The position numbers were made by a program, and so were the translations under genes. From the NCBI RefSeq assembly GCF_014596975.1, contig NZ_JACVXD010000004.1, positions 186,001-250,000 of the forward strand: a DNA stretch of 64,000 nt, in the 5' to 3' direction. The notes beneath the pieces are model-generated. The model had not been told where the DNA came from, ran no database searches, and saw nothing but the letters and a program-made list of their open reading frames with translations. Below, piece by piece: positions 61,887 to 64,000 of this stretch. The DNA is from Aestuariibaculum marinum (GTDB lineage Bacteria > Bacteroidota > Bacteroidia > Flavobacteriales > Flavobacteriaceae). The first letter of the stretch is position 1. Each line of letters opens with the position of its first letter.

Positions 61887-61922
61887 GGTTTAGGTCTGGA
61901 GGTTACCTTCAAGACCTAAACC
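61887..61922 (+). other. Hairpin between rplL and rpoB (attenuator/processing candidate)
   Basis: An 11-bp stem (61887-61897 GGTTTAGGTCT with 61912-61922 AGACCTAAACC); the 14-nt loop has a nested AGGT/ACCT pairing. A short T-run (4) follows at 61924-61927. In E. coli this gap holds an attenuator and an RNase III site. Stem core GTTTAGGT/ACCTAAAC is shared with the hairpin after tuf. Confidence 0.75.
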
Positions 61923-61987
61923 ATTTTGCGTATATAATATTTACATACGCCACAACTATTTTTTTTTAATCATAATTCCGTCCATTG

Positions 61988-64000
61988 ATGTTGTCAACAC
62001 AAGCTGAAAGATTAAATTTCTCGTCTATTATCAATAGAACAGAATACCCGGATTTCTTGGATATTCAGATAAAATCCTTCCAGGATTTTTTCCAGTTAGA
62101 AACTAAATCGGAAGAAAGAGGTGATGAAGGTTTATATAACACCTTCATGGAAAACTTTCCAATTACAGATTCACGTAATCAATTTGTTTTAGAATTTTTA
62201 GATTACTTCGTAGATCCACCAAGATACGCTATAGATGAGTGTATAGAAAGAGGACTTACTTACAGCGTTCCGCTTAAAGCCAGATTAAAGTTATATTGTA
62301 CAGACCCTGAACACGAGGATTTCGAAACTATTGTTCAAGATGTGTACTTAGGAACGATTCCTTACATGACCCCTAGTGGTACTTTCGTAATAAATGGTGC
62401 AGAGCGTGTTGTAGTATCTCAATTACACCGTTCACCTGGTGTATTCTTCGGACAGTCTTTCCATGCTAATGGAACCAAGTTGTACTCAGCGAGAGTAATT
62501 CCATTTAAAGGATCTTGGATTGAGTTTGCTACCGATATTAACCAGGTAATGTATGCGTACATTGATAGAAAGAAAAAGTTACCTGTAACAACATTATTTA
62601 GAGCTATTGGTTTCGAACGCGATAAAGATATCTTAGAGATATTCGATCTTGCTGAAGAAATTAAAGTATCTAAAACTGGATTAAAGAAATACCAAGGAAG
62701 AAAACTTGCAGCACGTGTACTTAACACATGGCACGAGGATTTTGTTGATGAGGATACAGGAGAGGTAGTATCAATTGAGCGTAACGAGATTATTCTTGAT
62801 CGTGATACTATTTTAGACAAAGACAATATAGAAGAAATTCTTGATGCAGACGTAAAAACCATTCTGTTACACAAAGAAACATCAGAGCAAGGGGATTACG
62901 CCATCATTCACAATACATTACAAAAAGATCCAACAAACTCTGAAAAAGAGGCTGTTGAACATATCTATAGACAATTACGTAATGCTGAGCCGCCAGATGA
63001 GGAAACAGCACGTGGTATTATAGATAAATTATTCTTTAGTGACCAACGTTATTCTTTAGGGGAAGTAGGTCGTTACAGAATGAACAAAAAATTAGGTCTT
63101 GATATCGAAATGGATAAGCAGGTGCTTACTAAAGAAGATATCATTACCATTATTAAATATTTAATCGAGCTTATCAACTCTAAAGCTGAGATTGATGATA
63201 TTGATCACTTATCTAACCGTCGTGTACGTACAGTAGGTGAGCAATTATCACAACAGTTTGGTGTTGGTTTAGCCCGTATGGCACGTACTATTCGTGAGCG
63301 TATGAACGTTCGTGATAACGAGGTGTTTACACCAATCGACTTGATTAATGCTAAAACATTATCGTCGGTAATTAACTCGTTCTTTGGTACGAACCAGTTA
63401 TCTCAGTTTATGGATCAAACCAATCCATTAGCCGAGATTACTCACAAGCGCCGTCTATCGGCTCTTGGACCTGGAGGTCTTTCACGTGAGAGAGCAGGTT
63501 TCGAGGTTCGTGACGTTCACTATACACACTATGGTCGTTTATGTCCGATTGAAACGCCTGAGGGACCAAATATTGGATTAATATCATCGTTATCTGTTTA
63601 CGCGAAGGTAAACTCAATGGGATTCATTGAAACGCCTTACCGCCCTGTTGAAAATGGAACAGTTGATATTAAAAACGATCCTATTTACTTAAGTGCAGAA
63701 GAGGAAGAAGGTAAATTAATTGCACAGGCTACTGTAAAAGTAAATGATGATGGTAAAATATTACACGATAAGGTAATTGCTCGTATGGAGGGTGATTTCC
63801 CGGTAATTGAGCCAGATAATATTCACTATACAGACGTTGCGCCTAACCAGATTTCATCTATTTCGGCTTCATTAATTCCGTTCTTAGAGCATGATGATGC
63901 CAACCGTGCGTTGATGGGATCGAACATGATGCGTCAGGCAGTACCATTATTATTGCCACAGTCTCCAATCGTAGGAACTGGTTTAGAGCGTCAGGTAGCA
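61988..64000 (+). CDS. rpoB: RNA polymerase subunit beta (partial)
   Basis: The ATG at 61988 opens [20 protein letters not shown], and the frame is open for 671 codons to the window's end. RpoB motifs in order: the beta lobe region, [31 protein letters not shown], the rifampicin region ([34 protein letters not shown]) and [24 protein letters not shown]. The rifampicin-region residues look like the usual sensitive type. The gene continues beyond 64000, with rpoC expected next. Confidence 0.97.
   Translation, partial: MLSTQAERLNFSSIINRTEYPDFLDIQIKSFQDFFQLETKSEERGDEGLYNTFMENFPITDSRNQFVLEFLDYFVDPPRYAIDECIERGLTYSVPLKARLKLYCTDPEHEDFETIVQDVYLGTIPYMTPSGTFVINGAERVVVSQLHRSPGVFFGQSFHANGTKLYSARVIPFKGSWIEFATDINQVMYAYIDRKKKLPVTTLFRAIGFERDKDILEIFDLAEEIKVSKTGLKKYQGRKLAARVLNTWHEDFVDEDTGEVVSIERNEIILDRDTILDKDNIEEILDADVKTILLHKETSEQGDYAIIHNTLQKDPTNSEKEAVEHIYRQLRNAEPPDEETARGIIDKLFFSDQRYSLGEVGRYRMNKKLGLDIEMDKQVLTKEDIITIIKYLIELINSKAEIDDIDHLSNRRVRTVGEQLSQQFGVGLARMARTIRERMNVRDNEVFTPIDLINAKTLSSVINSFFGTNQLSQFMDQTNPLAEITHKRRLSALGPGGLSRERAGFEVRDVHYTHYGRLCPIETPEGPNIGLISSLSVYAKVNSMGFIETPYRPVENGTVDIKNDPIYLSAEEEEGKLIAQATVKVNDDGKILHDKVIARMEGDFPVIEPDNIHYTDVAPNQISSISASLIPFLEHDDANRALMGSNMMRQAVPLLLPQSPIVGTGLERQVA

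Noticed and set aside
62419-62874. Reverse-strand frame of 151 codons opposite rpoB
   Set aside because: Antisense shadow of rpoB.

Overview
The window comes from an AT-rich member of the Bacteroidota, almost certainly a (probably marine) Flavobacteriaceae. Evidence for this: gene starts lack clear Shine-Dalgarno sites; several promoters match the Bacteroidota TAnnTTTG -7 element; the tmRNA tag reads GENNYALAA; an NagB/PIG-L fusion, DPP11-type S46 peptidase and GH171-type DUF1343 protein are present; and the order tRNA-Thr/Tyr/Gly/Thr - tuf - tRNA-Trp - secE - nusG - rplKAJL - rpoB is conserved in the group. No species name is justified from sequence alone.

Layout. (1) 1-9.9 kb: an amino-sugar locus. 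A LacI-type repressor gene (with a small unknown gene and a PfkB sugar kinase behind it) diverges from a sugar nucleotidyltransferase, an anomeric hexosamine-kinase-like protein, a sodium-solute symporter, an NagB/PIG-L fusion, a small unknown protein and a GlmM-type phosphohexosamine mutase. Two copies of TGTnnTCGAnnACA, spaced 22 bp, sit in the divergent promoter region as likely LacI operators. (2) 10-13.3 kb: a large secreted GH2 glycosidase on the opposite strand. (3) 13.3-21.8 kb: mixed housekeeping and unknown genes, with tmRNA, a frameshifted ABM monooxygenase, a DUF1361 gene interrupted by an amber codon, a COQ4-like protein, a regulator with two membrane proteins, and kdsA. (4) 22-24.2 kb: typA and a YgjV-like membrane protein.

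(5) 24.2-33.5 kb: a visibly more AT-rich surface-polysaccharide locus with two tandem flippases, a phosphoethanolamine-transferase-like sulfatase-fold enzyme, three glycosyltransferases and a methyltransferase. A decayed IS3-family element has inserted between two convergent glycosyltransferase genes and replaced the C-terminus of one; the original end can be reconstructed from the flanks. (6) 33.5-55.2 kb: envelope and membrane genes: ftsE, a 1008-residue TPR protein with a beta-barrel partner, a thioredoxin-like lipoprotein-type protein, YkgJ, DPP11, an S12 hydrolase with NamZ (peptidoglycan recycling), a LolE/FtsX-type permease, a K+ channel, an AGCS symporter, an HhH protein with a terminator-like hairpin inside its first codons, and an acyl-CoA dehydrogenase. 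(7) 55.2-64 kb: translation and transcription core: rpsU, a Xer recombinase, hpf, five tRNAs, tuf, secE, nusG, rplK, rplA, rplJ, rplL and the 5' two thirds of rpoB, which runs off the window.

No prophage, CRISPR array or recognisable defence system was seen. The most unusual material is regulatory and evolutionary: paired operators, a hairpin-overlapped gene start, matching hairpins after tuf and rplL, a shared ~79-bp dispersed element, three broken genes, and a COQ4 homologue in a lineage expected to use menaquinone.
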